A stretch of DNA of 48,027 bases from Methylobacterium trifolii. GTDB lineage: Bacteria > Pseudomonadota > Alphaproteobacteria > Rhizobiales > Beijerinckiaceae. The position numbers and the translations under genes are program-made. The number at the start of each line of letters is the position of its first letter. Position 1 is the first letter of the stretch. This document shows, in pieces, positions 1-8,325 of this stretch. Under the pieces are notes generated by a model. That model searched no databases. It saw only the letters and a program-made list of their open reading frames with translations, and was not told the DNA's origin. Location: contig NZ_BPRB01000050.1 in the NCBI RefSeq assembly GCF_022179685.1, positions 1 through 48,027 on the forward strand, written 5' to 3'.

Positions 1-288
1 GAGAGGGGGCCGCCCAGCGTTTCGGACGGACCTCTCCAGTTCCCCTACGCAAATGTGTGAATCCGGTAGCCCGCAGAGGGGAGAGGAACGCGCGCTATGA
101 CCGGCCCCCGGACTGAATTGTAAAACCTGTGTAGGCCGTAGCCACAAGGGGGAGGGGAAACGCGTTCCGGAACGGAGACTTATCCAGCGGCTAGGAGGAT
201 GAGAGGCCCGCGGCCGATCCTTCACCCCGCCGGCCCTTCTCCAGACCGATGCCCGGCCGCAGGCCTCTCGACGCGCCGCGCATGGCGT
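1..288. other. Leading stretch without a recognisable gene
   Basis: I see no frame with family resemblance, no RNA gene and no clear terminator here. Long open frames run through it on both strands but have shadow-like composition rich in Arg, Pro and Ala. Confidence 0.4.
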
Positions 289-696
289 TCAGACCGCAGG
301 CCGCCACCGCCTGACCGCATCGCCGGCCTCCCGCGCGGGGCGCGAGGCGGCGCGGCGCCCCGCGGCGCAGGCGTCCTGCAAGGCCCGGCATGCCTGCGAC
401 AGGCGGTCGAAGCCGAGCGTCCCGGCCATGGAGATCAGTCGGCGCCGCCGGCGCTGCGAACTCGTCCATGCCCGCCTGCGCAAGCTCGCGGCCTGGATGA
501 CCGGCTTCGCCCGCGCCATGGACATCCCGAGGGAACGCAGGCTGCGCACGGAAGCCCTCGCCAGAGCCGGCCGACCACCGCACGGGCGAGGGCCGTCGAG
601 ACCACGGGCCGGCCTACCGCGCCGCCAGACACCCCTGCCCATGACGAACCGACCACACGACCTCACCTGAACTCTCCGCGCAGCCGTTCGACTCAC
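289..696 (-). pseudogene. Probable Hpt (histidine phosphotransfer) domain remnant
   Basis: The minus-strand reading frame ends with a stretch typical of small alphaproteobacterial Hpt proteins ([17 protein letters not shown], then RALQDAC). This corresponds to the helix after the phospho-accepting histidine. In the family the histidine sits two residues before that leucine; here the position is arginine, inside a run of arginines. Upstream of the motif the frame is low-complexity Arg/Ala/Ser and does not look like a folded helix, which suggests frameshifts or decay. No convincing ribosome binding site was found. I infer a non-functional or divergent Hpt gene. It could also be chance coding in GC-rich DNA, but the motif is too specific for that to be my preferred reading. 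Confidence 0.35.
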
Positions 697-746
697 AGCC
701 TGTCAGGACGGGGGGATCGATCGGGGCCGAGACGGCGAGCGAACTC

Positions 747-2345
747 TCAATGCCGGAAGTGGCGGATGCCGGTGAAGACCATGGCCAGCCCCGCCGCGTC
801 GGCGGCCGCGATCACGGCGTCGTCGCGCATCGAGCCGCCGGGCTGGATCACCGCGGTGGCGCCGGCCTCGGCGGCGGCCAGCAGCCCGTCCGCGAAGGGG
901 AAGAACGCGTCCGAGGCCACCACCGCGCCCTTGGCGAGGCTCTCGGAGACACCGAGCCGCGCCGCGCCCTCCGCGGCCTTCCAGGCGGCGATGCGCGAGG
1001 AATCGACCCGCGACATCTGCCCGGCACCGATGCCGACCGTGGCCCCGGCCTTGGCGTAGACGATGGCGTTCGACTTGACGTGCTTGGCGACCCGGTACGC
1101 GAAGCGCAGGTCGGCGTATTCCGCCTCGCTCGGCGTCCGCTTCGTCACCACCGTCAGGGTCATGTCGTCGACGGTGGCCGCATCCCGGCCCTGGACCAGC
1201 AGGCCGCCGGCCAGGGTCCGCACCGTCTCGCCCGGCGCGCGCGGATCGGGCAGGCCGCCGGTCAGCAGCAGGCGCAGGTTCTTCTTTCCCGCCACGATGG
1301 CTCTCGCCTCCTCCGAGGCGTCAGGCGCGATGATGACTTCGGTGAAAATCTCCACGATCCGGCGCGCCGCCTCGGCGTCGAGGGGGCGGTTGAGGGCGAC
1401 GATCCCGCCGAAGGCCGAGGTGGGGTCGCAGGCCAGCGCCCGCTCGTAGGCCTCGGTCAGGGTCGCGGCCTCGGCCACGCCGCAGGGGTTGGCGTGCTTG
1501 ACGATGGCGACGGCGCCCGTGCGGGCCGGATCGAACTCGGCGACGCACTCGTAGGCGGCGTCGGTGTCGTTGAAGTTGTTGTAGGAGAGTTCCTTGCCCT
1601 GGAGCTGGCGCGCGGTGGCCACCCCCGGCCGCGCCGGCCCCGGCGTGCGGTAGAAGGCGGCCCGCTGGTGCGGGTTCTCGCCGTAGCGCAGGCCCTGCGC
1701 CAGGCTGCCGCCGAAGGCGCGGAACGGGGCCGGCCCGGCCTCGTCCAAGCGCCCGGTCAGCCAGTTGGCGATGGCCGCGTCGTAGGCGGCGGTGCGGGCG
1801 AAGGCCTTCTGCGCCAGGGCCTTGCGCGTGGCGGTCCCGATCGTGCCCTGGTTCGCGGCGAGTTCGGCCAGGATCGCGGCGTAGTCGGACACGTCCGTCA
1901 CCACGGCGACGTCCGCGTGGTTCTTGGCCGCCCCGCGGATCATCGCCGGGCCGCCGACATCGATGTTCTCGATGCAATCGGCCTCGGGCCTGTCCGCACC
2001 GATCGTTGCCTCGAACGGGTAGAGGTTGACCACGAGCAGGTCGATCGTCTGGATGCCGTGGGCGGCCAGCGCCGCCTGGTGCTCGGGGTTGTCGCGGATG
2101 GCGAGCAGGCCCCCGTGCACCCCCGGATGCAGGGTCTTGACCCGGCCGTCCATCATCTCCGGAAAGCCGGTCAGGTCGGCGACCTCCGCGACCGGCAGCC
2201 CCGCCTCGCGCAAGGTGCGGTGGGTGCCGCCCGTCGAGACCAGGGCGATGCCCCGTTCCGCCAGCGCGCGGGCGAAGTCGACGAGGCCGGTCTTGTCGGA
2301 CACGGAGAGGAGCGCGCGGGAGATCCGCACCTGATCATGCGACAT
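747..2345 (-). CDS. purH: Bifunctional AICAR formyltransferase / IMP cyclohydrolase
   Basis: This 532-residue protein catalyses the last two steps of de novo purine synthesis, AICAR to FAICAR to IMP, in the cytoplasm. The N-terminal MGS-like cyclohydrolase domain (about residues 5-150) has [13 protein letters not shown] and the DGRVKTLHP motif. The AICARFT domain follows with [32 protein letters not shown] and the C-terminal GQMSRVDS. Length matches the family. The frame extends 43 codons further upstream, but the ATG beginning [14 protein letters not shown] is where family similarity starts. Its leader contains two strongly structured elements. The heparinase-like gene upstream points the same way. 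Confidence 0.97.
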   Translation of the reverse strand: MSHDQVRISRALLSVSDKTGLVDFARALAERGIALVSTGGTHRTLREAGLPVAEVADLTGFPEMMDGRVKTLHPGVHGGLLAIRDNPEHQAALAAHGIQTIDLLVVNLYPFEATIGADRPEADCIENIDVGGPAMIRGAAKNHADVAVVTDVSDYAAILAELAANQGTIGTATRKALAQKAFARTAAYDAAIANWLTGRLDEAGPAPFRAFGGSLAQGLRYGENPHQRAAFYRTPGPARPGVATARQLQGKELSYNNFNDTDAAYECVAEFDPARTGAVAIVKHANPCGVAEAATLTEAYERALACDPTSAFGGIVALNRPLDAEAARRIVEIFTEVIIAPDASEEARAIVAGKKNLRLLLTGGLPDPRAPGETVRTLAGGLLVQGRDAATVDDMTLTVVTKRTPSEAEYADLRFAYRVAKHVKSNAIVYAKAGATVGIGAGQMSRVDSSRIAAWKAAEGAARLGVSESLAKGAVVASDAFFPFADGLLAAAEAGATAVIQPGGSMRDDAVIAAADAAGLAMVFTGIRHFRH

Positions 2346-2408
2346 CGACGGACTTGTGGTTCTGACGGACGGGACGCCCGCGCGGTAGCATGGATGGGGC
2401 CAGCCGGG

Positions 2409-2440
2409 CCAGGGTGATCGCTCGCGAGCGATCACCCTGG
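2409..2440. repeat. 32-nt perfect palindrome followed by T6
   Basis: Two 16-base arms centred on TCGCGA are exact reverse complements with no loop. On the plus strand the palindrome is followed at once by six T (2441-2446), the form of an intrinsic terminator for plus-strand transcription. The flanking genes are both on the minus strand, so it lies in the purH leader. It could stop antisense transcription or be a dispersed REP-like palindrome. Confidence 0.7.
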
Positions 2441-2485
2441 TTTTTTGCCTGGCTTCAATCGCCGGCGCTCGCATCCGCGGGCTCA

Positions 2486-2598
2486 GGCTTCCGCTCCGCT
2501 TTTGCGTTTTCCGGGACGTTCGTCCCGAAAAACCCGCTTCGCGGGGCGCTCTTCGCGCCCTGACACCGCAAAAGCGGCGTCCGACCGTTGTCGAAGCC
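2486..2598. repeat. Cloverleaf-like multi-hairpin intergenic element
   Basis: An 11-bp perfect closing stem (2496-2506 with 2567-2577) encloses three consecutive hairpins. These are 2512-2517 with 2522-2527 (extendable outward through T/A pairs), 2533-2537 with 2541-2545, and 2545-2549 with 2555-2559. A further outer 6-bp stem pairs 2486-2491 with 2593-2598. It fills the gap between the heparinase-like stop codon and the purH leader. It could be a dispersed palindromic repeat, an RNA-processing or stability element, or a small RNA. I do not recognise it as a named RNA family. Confidence 0.6.
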
Positions 2599-2603
2599 GC
2601 AAC

Positions 2604-4361
2604 TCAGGTCGCAGGAGCGTCCGCGGCGGCGTCCCTACGTGAGGGCGCCGAACTCAGCCGCTCGAACGACCAGCGCACCTGGGCATCGTCGGCCACCCGC
2701 AGGTGCAGCACGATCTGGTCCGTGCGCCGCGCGCCGGTCAGCCCGGCGAAGTAGACGCTCTCCTCGATGGCGATGTCCGCCCCCTCCGCACGGAACTGCC
2801 AGACCTCGCCCAGCGCCGAGGCGAGTTCCAGGCCCTCGGGCACGCCGCGCACGGCGATGGCCGGATGCAGGTGGAAGCGGATCGCCACGTCGCGCCCGCG
2901 CAGGCGCGCCTTCGTCTGGGGCGCGCGCAGGAAGGCGTCCTGGCCGTCGAGGCGTGCGCCCGTGCCGGCAAGCTGCCAGCGGCGTTCGTGAATGAGGCCG
3001 AACTCGCGGGCGTAGCCGTCGTGCCGGGCGGCGAGCACCAGGCTGGCCTCCTCCTCCAGGCGCTCGGCCTCCACCGCGGCCGGGCCGCGCAGGACCACGG
3101 GGCCGAGGCGCCGGACAAGCCAGTCCGCCGCGAGGCGCTCGCCCCACCAGCCGCCGCCGCCCAGGAAGCGGCAGGAGGAGGCGTCGGCCACGCAGGCCGT
3201 GGAATGGGCGGCGGTGGAACGGGCCAGCCGCCGCAGTTCCGGGCCGCTGGCGGGCAGGCCGCAATTGATCACGATGCGCTGCGGGCCGCTCGACATCTCG
3301 AAGGAGAGGCAGCCGGCCCCCGCATTGATGGAGTAGGGCAGGGGCGGGCTCGCGCCCACGTCGGCCACCACGACGACCCGCCCGCCCTCCAGGCGCTCGT
3401 AGCCGGAATTGGGCGCGTGCATCATCGGCCGGGCGCGGGCGCCGTCGTAGACCAGGAGCGTGGCGAGGTGGTCGGCCGCCGTCGCGCCCATGCCGTTGAA
3501 GTGGCTGAGGGAGGTGTCGGGATGGCGCAGGAGCCGCAGCAGCGGCAGCATCCGGTCGATGGCGCGCAGCAGCGCCTCGGGCGGCTCGACGCTGCGGCTG
3601 AGGTAGCTCTGGCGCAGGGGCAGGAGGTCGAGGAGCAGTTCCATGGCGAAGCGCGGGTCGCGGGAGCGGTGGCCGCCATCCGTCATGATCTGCCGGTCGA
3701 GTTCCCGCGAGAGCACGCGGGTGGCCCGGCGCAGGATCGGCTGGATGCCCTCGCAGCACAGGCCCGCGTAGCAGAGCGCTACGGCCGCGTTGAGCCGCCA
3801 TTGCGGTGGCACGCCCCGGCGCAGGTCGCGCTCCAGCTGTTGCGCGCCACGGGCCAACGCCTTGAGAAAGCTCTGGTAGAAGCCGTGGTCGGCCCCCTCC
3901 AGCACCAGGGGCGACTGGCACAGGAACGAGATCAGCCGGCGGGCGGCCACCGGCGTGTGCCGGGCGAGGTGCGCGTCGCCACGGCCCGCCATGAAGTCGG
4001 CCACGAACGCGCGGGCGTTGGCGCGGGCCAGCGCCGTGTCGGCGGCGCGCAGGTGGCGCAACCAGCCGAAGCCGTAGAGCACGTCGGCCCATTCCGGCGA
4101 GGGGGGCGCGTAGTCGAACGGCGAGCCGCCGCTGGCGGCCAGCGATCGGCCGGCGAAGACGAACAGGCCCGCATAGATGTCGTCGGCGAAGGTGGAATCC
4201 GAGGTGCGCAGGTCGTGGGGGGCGATCACCAGGCCGGTCACGCGCACGCGGGCCAGGATGTCCGGCCGTGCCGTCAGCCGGGCCGTGGCGGCGCGCATCG
4301 TGCGCGCGACCTCGCGCCCCACGAGCCGATAGATGCGCCAGCGATCAGCCCCCCAACGCAC
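2604..4361 (-). CDS. Heparinase II/III family protein
   Basis: This protein of about 585 residues has the layout of bacterial heparinase II/III-like proteins. The helical N-terminal half includes FAGRSL, WADVLYGFGWLRHL and a FNGMGAT segment. The C-terminal half is beta-rich, with ADVG, SFEMSSG and HSTACV stretches of the alginate-lyase/heparinase type, ending in a sandwich. Family members cleave uronic-acid polysaccharides by beta-elimination, but the substrate here is unknown. A TTG start 20 codons further upstream is possible. I chose the GTG at 4361 because a strong GAGGAGA sequence sits five bases before it. Genes of this kind commonly lie beside purH in related bacteria. No clear signal peptide is visible. 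Confidence 0.85.
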   Translation of the reverse strand: MRWGADRWRIYRLVGREVARTMRAATARLTARPDILARVRVTGLVIAPHDLRTSDSTFADDIYAGLFVFAGRSLAASGGSPFDYAPPSPEWADVLYGFGWLRHLRAADTALARANARAFVADFMAGRGDAHLARHTPVAARRLISFLCQSPLVLEGADHGFYQSFLKALARGAQQLERDLRRGVPPQWRLNAAVALCYAGLCCEGIQPILRRATRVLSRELDRQIMTDGGHRSRDPRFAMELLLDLLPLRQSYLSRSVEPPEALLRAIDRMLPLLRLLRHPDTSLSHFNGMGATAADHLATLLVYDGARARPMMHAPNSGYERLEGGRVVVVADVGASPPLPYSINAGAGCLSFEMSSGPQRIVINCGLPASGPELRRLARSTAAHSTACVADASSCRFLGGGGWWGERLAADWLVRRLGPVVLRGPAAVEAERLEEEASLVLAARHDGYAREFGLIHERRWQLAGTGARLDGQDAFLRAPQTKARLRGRDVAIRFHLHPAIAVRGVPEGLELASALGEVWQFRAEGADIAIEESVYFAGLTGARRTDQIVLHLRVADDAQVRWSFERLSSAPSRRDAAADAPAT

Positions 4362-4585
4362 GCGATCTCCTCGGCCCGGGCGGCCCACGACGGGCCGGAC
4401 GGCCTCCGCAGTGACGGTCAAGCTAGAACCGGCGTCTTAACCCTTGGTTTACGCTGTGTCATGCCCGCGGGCAGGCTTGGCGCTCTGCCTTGTCCGGCGC
4501 AGCGGGAGGCCGGCGGAAGGTCTGTGGCGCGGACGCATCGAGGCCGGATTTTCAGCACAGTCAGGCGCCGTCCCTCTCGTTATCG

Positions 4586-4618
4586 TTAACAGACTGTTAA
4601 AGGATGACTGTCTATAAA
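4586..4618 (+). promoter_or_regulatory. 15-bp palindrome plus TATAAA, candidate operator/promoter
   Basis: TTAACAG-A-CTGTTAA at 4586-4600 is a perfect inverted repeat. TATAAA follows at 4613-4618, about 70 bases before the small gene that begins at 4686. The AT-rich composition stands out from its surroundings. I infer an operator next to a promoter; no regulator is identified. Confidence 0.4.
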
Positions 4619-4685
4619 AGGACAACGGTCCGTCGGCTGCACCCTGACGTAGGGCAAGACCGGCCTGGAGGAAACGGGGAAGGTC

Positions 4686-4910
4686 ATGGCCGCAGACAAT
4701 CTTGCGACCTCTCTCGACATCATGGCCTGTTTTCGCCTGCTCCTGGCACGAGACCCGGGGCCGGAAGAGTTGAGCTACCATCTCCAGCATCACGTCGGGA
4801 AACCGATCGACGAGATCGTCCTGGTGTTCCTGAGGTCCGACGAGTTCGCGGATCGGGGCCTGCCGTTCGAGTCGCGGTATCGCCAGCGAGCCAAACTGGC
4901 CGCCGTCTGA
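4686..4910 (+). CDS. Small DUF4214-like protein
   Basis: This 74-residue soluble protein contains ACFRLLLARDPGPEELSYH, which resembles the repeat unit of DUF4214 proteins (YR..LGR.PD..GL.YW). A helix ending in FLRSDEF follows, like the 'F..S.EF' end of those units. There is no signal peptide or membrane segment. A GGAGGAAAC sequence lies 10-18 bases before the ATG and supports the start. DUF4214 units usually occur in large surface or glycosylation proteins, so a free single unit is unusual. The role is unknown. The gene stands alone, with an operator-like palindrome upstream. Confidence 0.7.
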   Translation: MAADNLATSLDIMACFRLLLARDPGPEELSYHLQHHVGKPIDEIVLVFLRSDEFADRGLPFESRYRQRAKLAAV

Positions 4911-5144
4911 TCCCGGTCTTCCTTCCTGAGCCGCGCTCGACGCGGATGACGCCGCCGCCCGGCATCGCGTCGGCGAATGCGCGTGCCTTGCTGCATTGCG
5001 GTATGTGAAGAGCGGTGATTGCGGGGACAAGCCTGCACCGTTCCCCCGGAATCCGGGCTAAGCCCTTGATCCGCCTGTCGCGTTTACCCCTCGCGCTTGG
5101 TTTCCTGTACAAGGACGGGACGCCCGGCGACCGAGGGGTTGCAC

Positions 5145-5372
5145 ATGCGGTTCGACATCACCGAAGACGCGGCGGGCCGCTGGTTCTGGACGCTGTTCGA
5201 TGCCCGCGCCCGCTCGGTGCTGTGCTCGCCCGTCCGCTTCACCAGCCAGGTCCAGGCCTACGCGGATGCCGCGGTCTTCAAGGCGCTGGTCTCGGGCGCT
5301 GAGGTCAAGACCGACCAGGCACCCAAGGGCAGCCATGGCCCTGCGGCGGACAAGCAGCTCGGCCTGCTCTGA
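5145..5372 (+). CDS. Small DUF1508/YegP-like protein
   Basis: This 75-residue protein begins MRFDITEDAAGRWFWTLF. The pattern recalls YegP/DUF1508 proteins (F.I..D..G.W.W.L), which are small alpha-beta folds without a defined biochemical function. The remainder has SQVQAYADAAVFKALV followed by a polar tail. A GAGGGG sequence six to eleven bases before the ATG supports this start over a longer frame that begins 48 bases upstream. The similarity is moderate and the annotation tentative. Confidence 0.6.
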   Translation: MRFDITEDAAGRWFWTLFDARARSVLCSPVRFTSQVQAYADAAVFKALVSGAEVKTDQAPKGSHGPAADKQLGLL

Positions 5373-5495
5373 ATAGCGGGACTGCGAGTATTGAGTTTGC
5401 CGCGCAAGGGCCGAATCTCTTAACTATCAAGCGAAGATGTGGCATGGCCGCTCGCGGCCGGACCTGTCCAGCCGGTCCGATCCCGGGAGCCGCGC

Positions 5496-6293
5496 GTGAA
5501 AATCCTGATCGGAACGCCATTGCACGACGGGACCGTGCAGATCGAGTTCATGCGCTCGATCATGCGCCTGATCGAAGCGCTGCGCGGACGGGGCATCGTC
5601 TTCGGGCTCGCGACGCCGATGGGCTCCCTGATCTTCCTGCAGCGCAACACGCTGGCGAGCGTCGTGCTGCACGACCCGACGTTCGACGCCCTCCTGTTCA
5701 TCGATTCCGACATGGAGTTCCGGCCCGCACTCATCGAGAAGATGATCGCGGCCGCCAAGCCCGTCGTCGGCGTCATCTGTCCGGCCAAGGTCCTCGACGC
5801 CCGCGAGTTCCACGCGAACGCCAAGCTGACGGGGAGCCCGCAGGACGCCCTCGAGCGCTCGCTGAGCTTCGTCGGCGAGAACTACCTGATGCACGAGCCG
5901 ATCGCGGATTTCGAGCGGCCCGAGAGAGCCTACAAGGTCCGGGGCGGCCTCATGCGCACGACGCGGGTCGGCACGGGGATCATGCTGATCCGGCGTTCGG
6001 TGCTGGAGACGATGCGGACGACGCTGCCCGGCATGTGGCTCGGCCACACCCCGAAATCCTATGCCCGCTTCGGCGCGCCCCCCGGAGGCGTCCTGCAATG
6101 CTTCGCCCAGGAGCGGGACATCGACGGGTCCTATCTCGGCGAGGATTACGGTTTCTGCGACCGCTGGGTCCGCGATTGCGGCGGCGAGATCTGGGCCTGC
6201 GTCGACGAGCCGGTCGGCCATATCGGCCGCATGGCCTATCGCGGCACCGCCCTGTCCAAGCTCGCGGCGACCCGGACCTTGCTCACCGAGTGA
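5496..6293 (+). CDS. Glycosyltransferase-like protein, GT-A fold
   Basis: The 265-residue protein starts VKILIGTPLHDG and has a Rossmann-like N-terminal half. A DSD triad lies at about residues 70-72 in FIDSDMEF, the place where GT-A enzymes bind the metal and nucleotide-sugar. Later segments are GTGIMLIRRSVLE, GEDYGFCDRW and GHIGR, typical of DxD-type transferases with a downstream ED motif. I chose the GTG start because GGGAG lies 8-12 bases before it; an upstream GTG would add 19 poorly conserved residues. The last 11 bases overlap the end of the convergent ZnuA-type gene. Donor and acceptor cannot be read from sequence. Confidence 0.75.
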   Translation: MKILIGTPLHDGTVQIEFMRSIMRLIEALRGRGIVFGLATPMGSLIFLQRNTLASVVLHDPTFDALLFIDSDMEFRPALIEKMIAAAKPVVGVICPAKVLDAREFHANAKLTGSPQDALERSLSFVGENYLMHEPIADFERPERAYKVRGGLMRTTRVGTGIMLIRRSVLETMRTTLPGMWLGHTPKSYARFGAPPGGVLQCFAQERDIDGSYLGEDYGFCDRWVRDCGGEIWACVDEPVGHIGRMAYRGTALSKLAATRTLLTE

Positions 6294-7272
6294 CCGGGCC
6301 GCCGGGCGTCGGCCGACTCGGTCCGAGCGCGGCGGCGAACGCGCGCAGGTTCGAGCGCATCATCGCGACGTAGCTCGGTGCCGGGCCGGACGGGCCGGAG
6401 AGGGCGTCCGAGAATACCTTGCCGCCGATGCGCGCGCCGCTCTCGCGGGCGATCTGCTGCATCAGGCGCGGGTCGCTGACCGTCTCCAGGAACACCGCCG
6501 GCACCTTGTCCCGGCGAATCTGGCGGATGATCCGGGCCACGTCGCGGGGGCTCGCCTCGCTGTCGGTGGAGACGCCCTGCGGCGCCAGGAAACGCAGACC
6601 GTAGGCGCTGCTGAAATAGCCGAAGGCGTCGTGGGTGGTGATGATCCGCCGGTGCTCGGGCGGAATCGTCTCGATGGTCGCGCGCACCTCCGCCTCCAGG
6701 CGGTCGAGTTCGGCGATGTACGCGGTGGCGTTGCGGGCATAGGCCTCCGCATGGGCCGGGTCGGCCTTGGCGAGCCCGTCGCGGATGTTGGCCACGTAGA
6801 CCTTCGCGTTCGCGACGTTCTGCCAGGCATGGGGATCGGCCGCGTGCCCGGCGCCGTCCGCCCCGGACCGGTCGTGATCGTGGTCGTGCTCGGGATTGCC
6901 GGGGATCGTCGCCACGCCCGTCGAGGCGACCACCACCGGGGCCTTCGAGCCCGAGGCCTTTATCAGCCGGTCGATCCAGCCCTCGAAGCCGAGGCCGTTG
7001 ACGAAGACGAGGTCGGCCTGCGCGAGGGTGCGGGAATCGCTCGGGGCCGGGCTGTAGCCGTGGGCGTCGGCGTCCGGCCCGACGAGGTCGGTGACGCGCA
7101 CGTCCGGGCCGCCTACCTGCCGCACGAGGTCTCCCAGGATCGAGAAGGTCGCCACCGCGCGCAAAGGGCCCTCGGCGCGGGCCGCGGCGCAGAGGCCGAC
7201 CGACACGCAGAAGGCCAGGACGAGCCGCGCCGCGAGCCCGAACGATTCCGACACGTACCGGCGCCCCACCAT
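6283..7272 (-). CDS. Metal (Zn/Mn) ABC transporter substrate-binding protein, ZnuA-like
   Basis: A 329-residue periplasmic binding protein of cluster A-I. An N-terminal signal peptide is followed by VATFSILGDLVRQVGG and the ligand histidine in GPDADAHGYSP. A His/Asp-rich loop (HDHDHD, then AGHAADPHAW) typical of zinc binders comes next, then TTHDAFGYF and a C-terminal LETVSDPRL. These carry the usual His/His/His/acidic metal ligands. It delivers zinc or manganese to a membrane permease. No permease or ATPase gene is adjacent, so it is an orphan here. A 15-bp palindrome 36 bp upstream is a plausible metalloregulator site. Confidence 0.9.
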   Translation of the reverse strand: MVGRRYVSESFGLAARLVLAFCVSVGLCAAARAEGPLRAVATFSILGDLVRQVGGPDVRVTDLVGPDADAHGYSPAPSDSRTLAQADLVFVNGLGFEGWIDRLIKASGSKAPVVVASTGVATIPGNPEHDHDHDRSGADGAGHAADPHAWQNVANAKVYVANIRDGLAKADPAHAEAYARNATAYIAELDRLEAEVRATIETIPPEHRRIITTHDAFGYFSSAYGLRFLAPQGVSTDSEASPRDVARIIRQIRRDKVPAVFLETVSDPRLMQQIARESGARIGGKVFSDALSGPSGPAPSYVAMMRSNLRAFAAALGPSRPTPGGPVTR

Positions 7273-7307
7273 CGACCTCCCGCAAACCCGATCCGCGGTC
7301 TCGATAA

Positions 7308-7322
7308 TGTAACATTGTTACA
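7308..7322. promoter_or_regulatory. Candidate Zur/metalloregulator operator
   Basis: TGTAACATTGTTACA is a perfect 15-bp inverted repeat around a central T. It sits in the divergent intergenic region, 36 bp from the ZnuA-type start and about 130 bp from the Spy/CpxP-like start. Fur-family repressors bind short AT-rich dyads of this kind upstream of znuA genes. Assignment to Zur is inference from position. Confidence 0.5.
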
Positions 7323-7450
7323 GACACAAGCCGGAGACATGGATGGGATGTCATGCGGCGGACAGGGCGGCGCCATTCGACCTCGTCCATATGCAACCTC
7401 GGCAGTTCTGGCCGTCGCCGCCCCCCTCGGCGCGAACCATGGAGACCCCC

Positions 7451-7948
7451 ATGCCCCGATCCGTCACCAAAGGTCTATTGCTCGCGGGCGTCGCCGCCCT
7501 CGGCCTCGCCGGCGCGGCAGCGGCCAAGGACTGGCACGAGGGCGGCGGCCACGGTGGCCCCGGCCGCTGGAGCAACCTCTCGCCCGAGGACCGGGTGGCC
7601 TTCGCCGAGGCGCGCATCGCCGCGCTGCATGCGGGCCTGGGCCTCAACCCCGACCAGGAGAAGCTGTGGCCGCCGGTCGAGACCGCGATCCGCGACCTGT
7701 CGCGGCTGCGGCGCGACCAGCGCGAGGCCCGGCGGGACCGCGGGCGCATGGTGGACGACGCGCCGGGCACCCTGCGGGCCATGGCGGATGCGGCCACCGC
7801 CCGCGGCGAGGCCCTGCGCAAGCTCGCCGACGCCTCGGCTCCCCTCTACGCCACCCTCGACCCCGACCAGAAACGCCGCGCCCTGATCCTCGCCCGGCCG
7901 ATGCGTGCCCACGGGCACCATCGCCACGGGCCGCGCGACGAGCGCTGA
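7451..7948 (+). CDS. Spy/CpxP family (LTXXQ-motif) periplasmic protein
   Basis: A 165-residue protein with a clear signal peptide (GLLLAGVAALGLAGAAAA). The mature part is charged and helical, with two LTxxQ-like repeats, LNPDQEKLW and LDPDQKRRA. Spy/CpxP proteins are periplasmic chaperones or stress sensors that respond to metals or envelope damage. The C terminus is His/Arg-rich (HGHHRHG), which might bind metal. GGAG eight bases before the ATG supports this start. It is divergent from the metal-binding gene, and the shared upstream region suggests a metal link, which is inference only. Confidence 0.8.
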   Translation: MPRSVTKGLLLAGVAALGLAGAAAAKDWHEGGGHGGPGRWSNLSPEDRVAFAEARIAALHAGLGLNPDQEKLWPPVETAIRDLSRLRRDQREARRDRGRMVDDAPGTLRAMADAATARGEALRKLADASAPLYATLDPDQKRRALILARPMRAHGHHRHGPRDER

Positions 7949-8325
7949 TCCGGGGCCGCGCGGCGTCGGACGCATCATCGTCCGTCTGCGGCCGGGCGGC
8001 ACGTCCTCGAACGGGCCGTTCGGACGATCCGGAGCCCGATGCCGCCATGACGGCTGCGCAGGCTTGCCGACGAGACGGCGGAGAGGAGCCGGTCGCCATC
8101 CGTTTCGGACGGCGCCTGACGCCTTCGTCCTGAATGGGTCGACGATCCGCCGGGCGGTATCCTAATTCCGGCCGCGGTCCACTTCGACGCCCGAGCCGCC
8201 TGCCTATGCACCGAAAATGCGTGCCGTTTCAGACCGAATCGGGCGGCGCGGAAAAGATTTCATATTTTTGAATCAAAAAATACATTCGTGCTATTGGTTT
8301 CGCTTCGCATTCTGCGAGTCGAAAA
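7949..8325. other. Intergenic region, no gene seen; AT-rich leader at right end
   Basis: The left two thirds is GC-rich without a credible coding frame. The last 75 bases (about 8250-8325) change abruptly to AT-rich DNA with runs of A and T, and probably hold the promoter of the PAS gene that follows. Confidence 0.5.
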
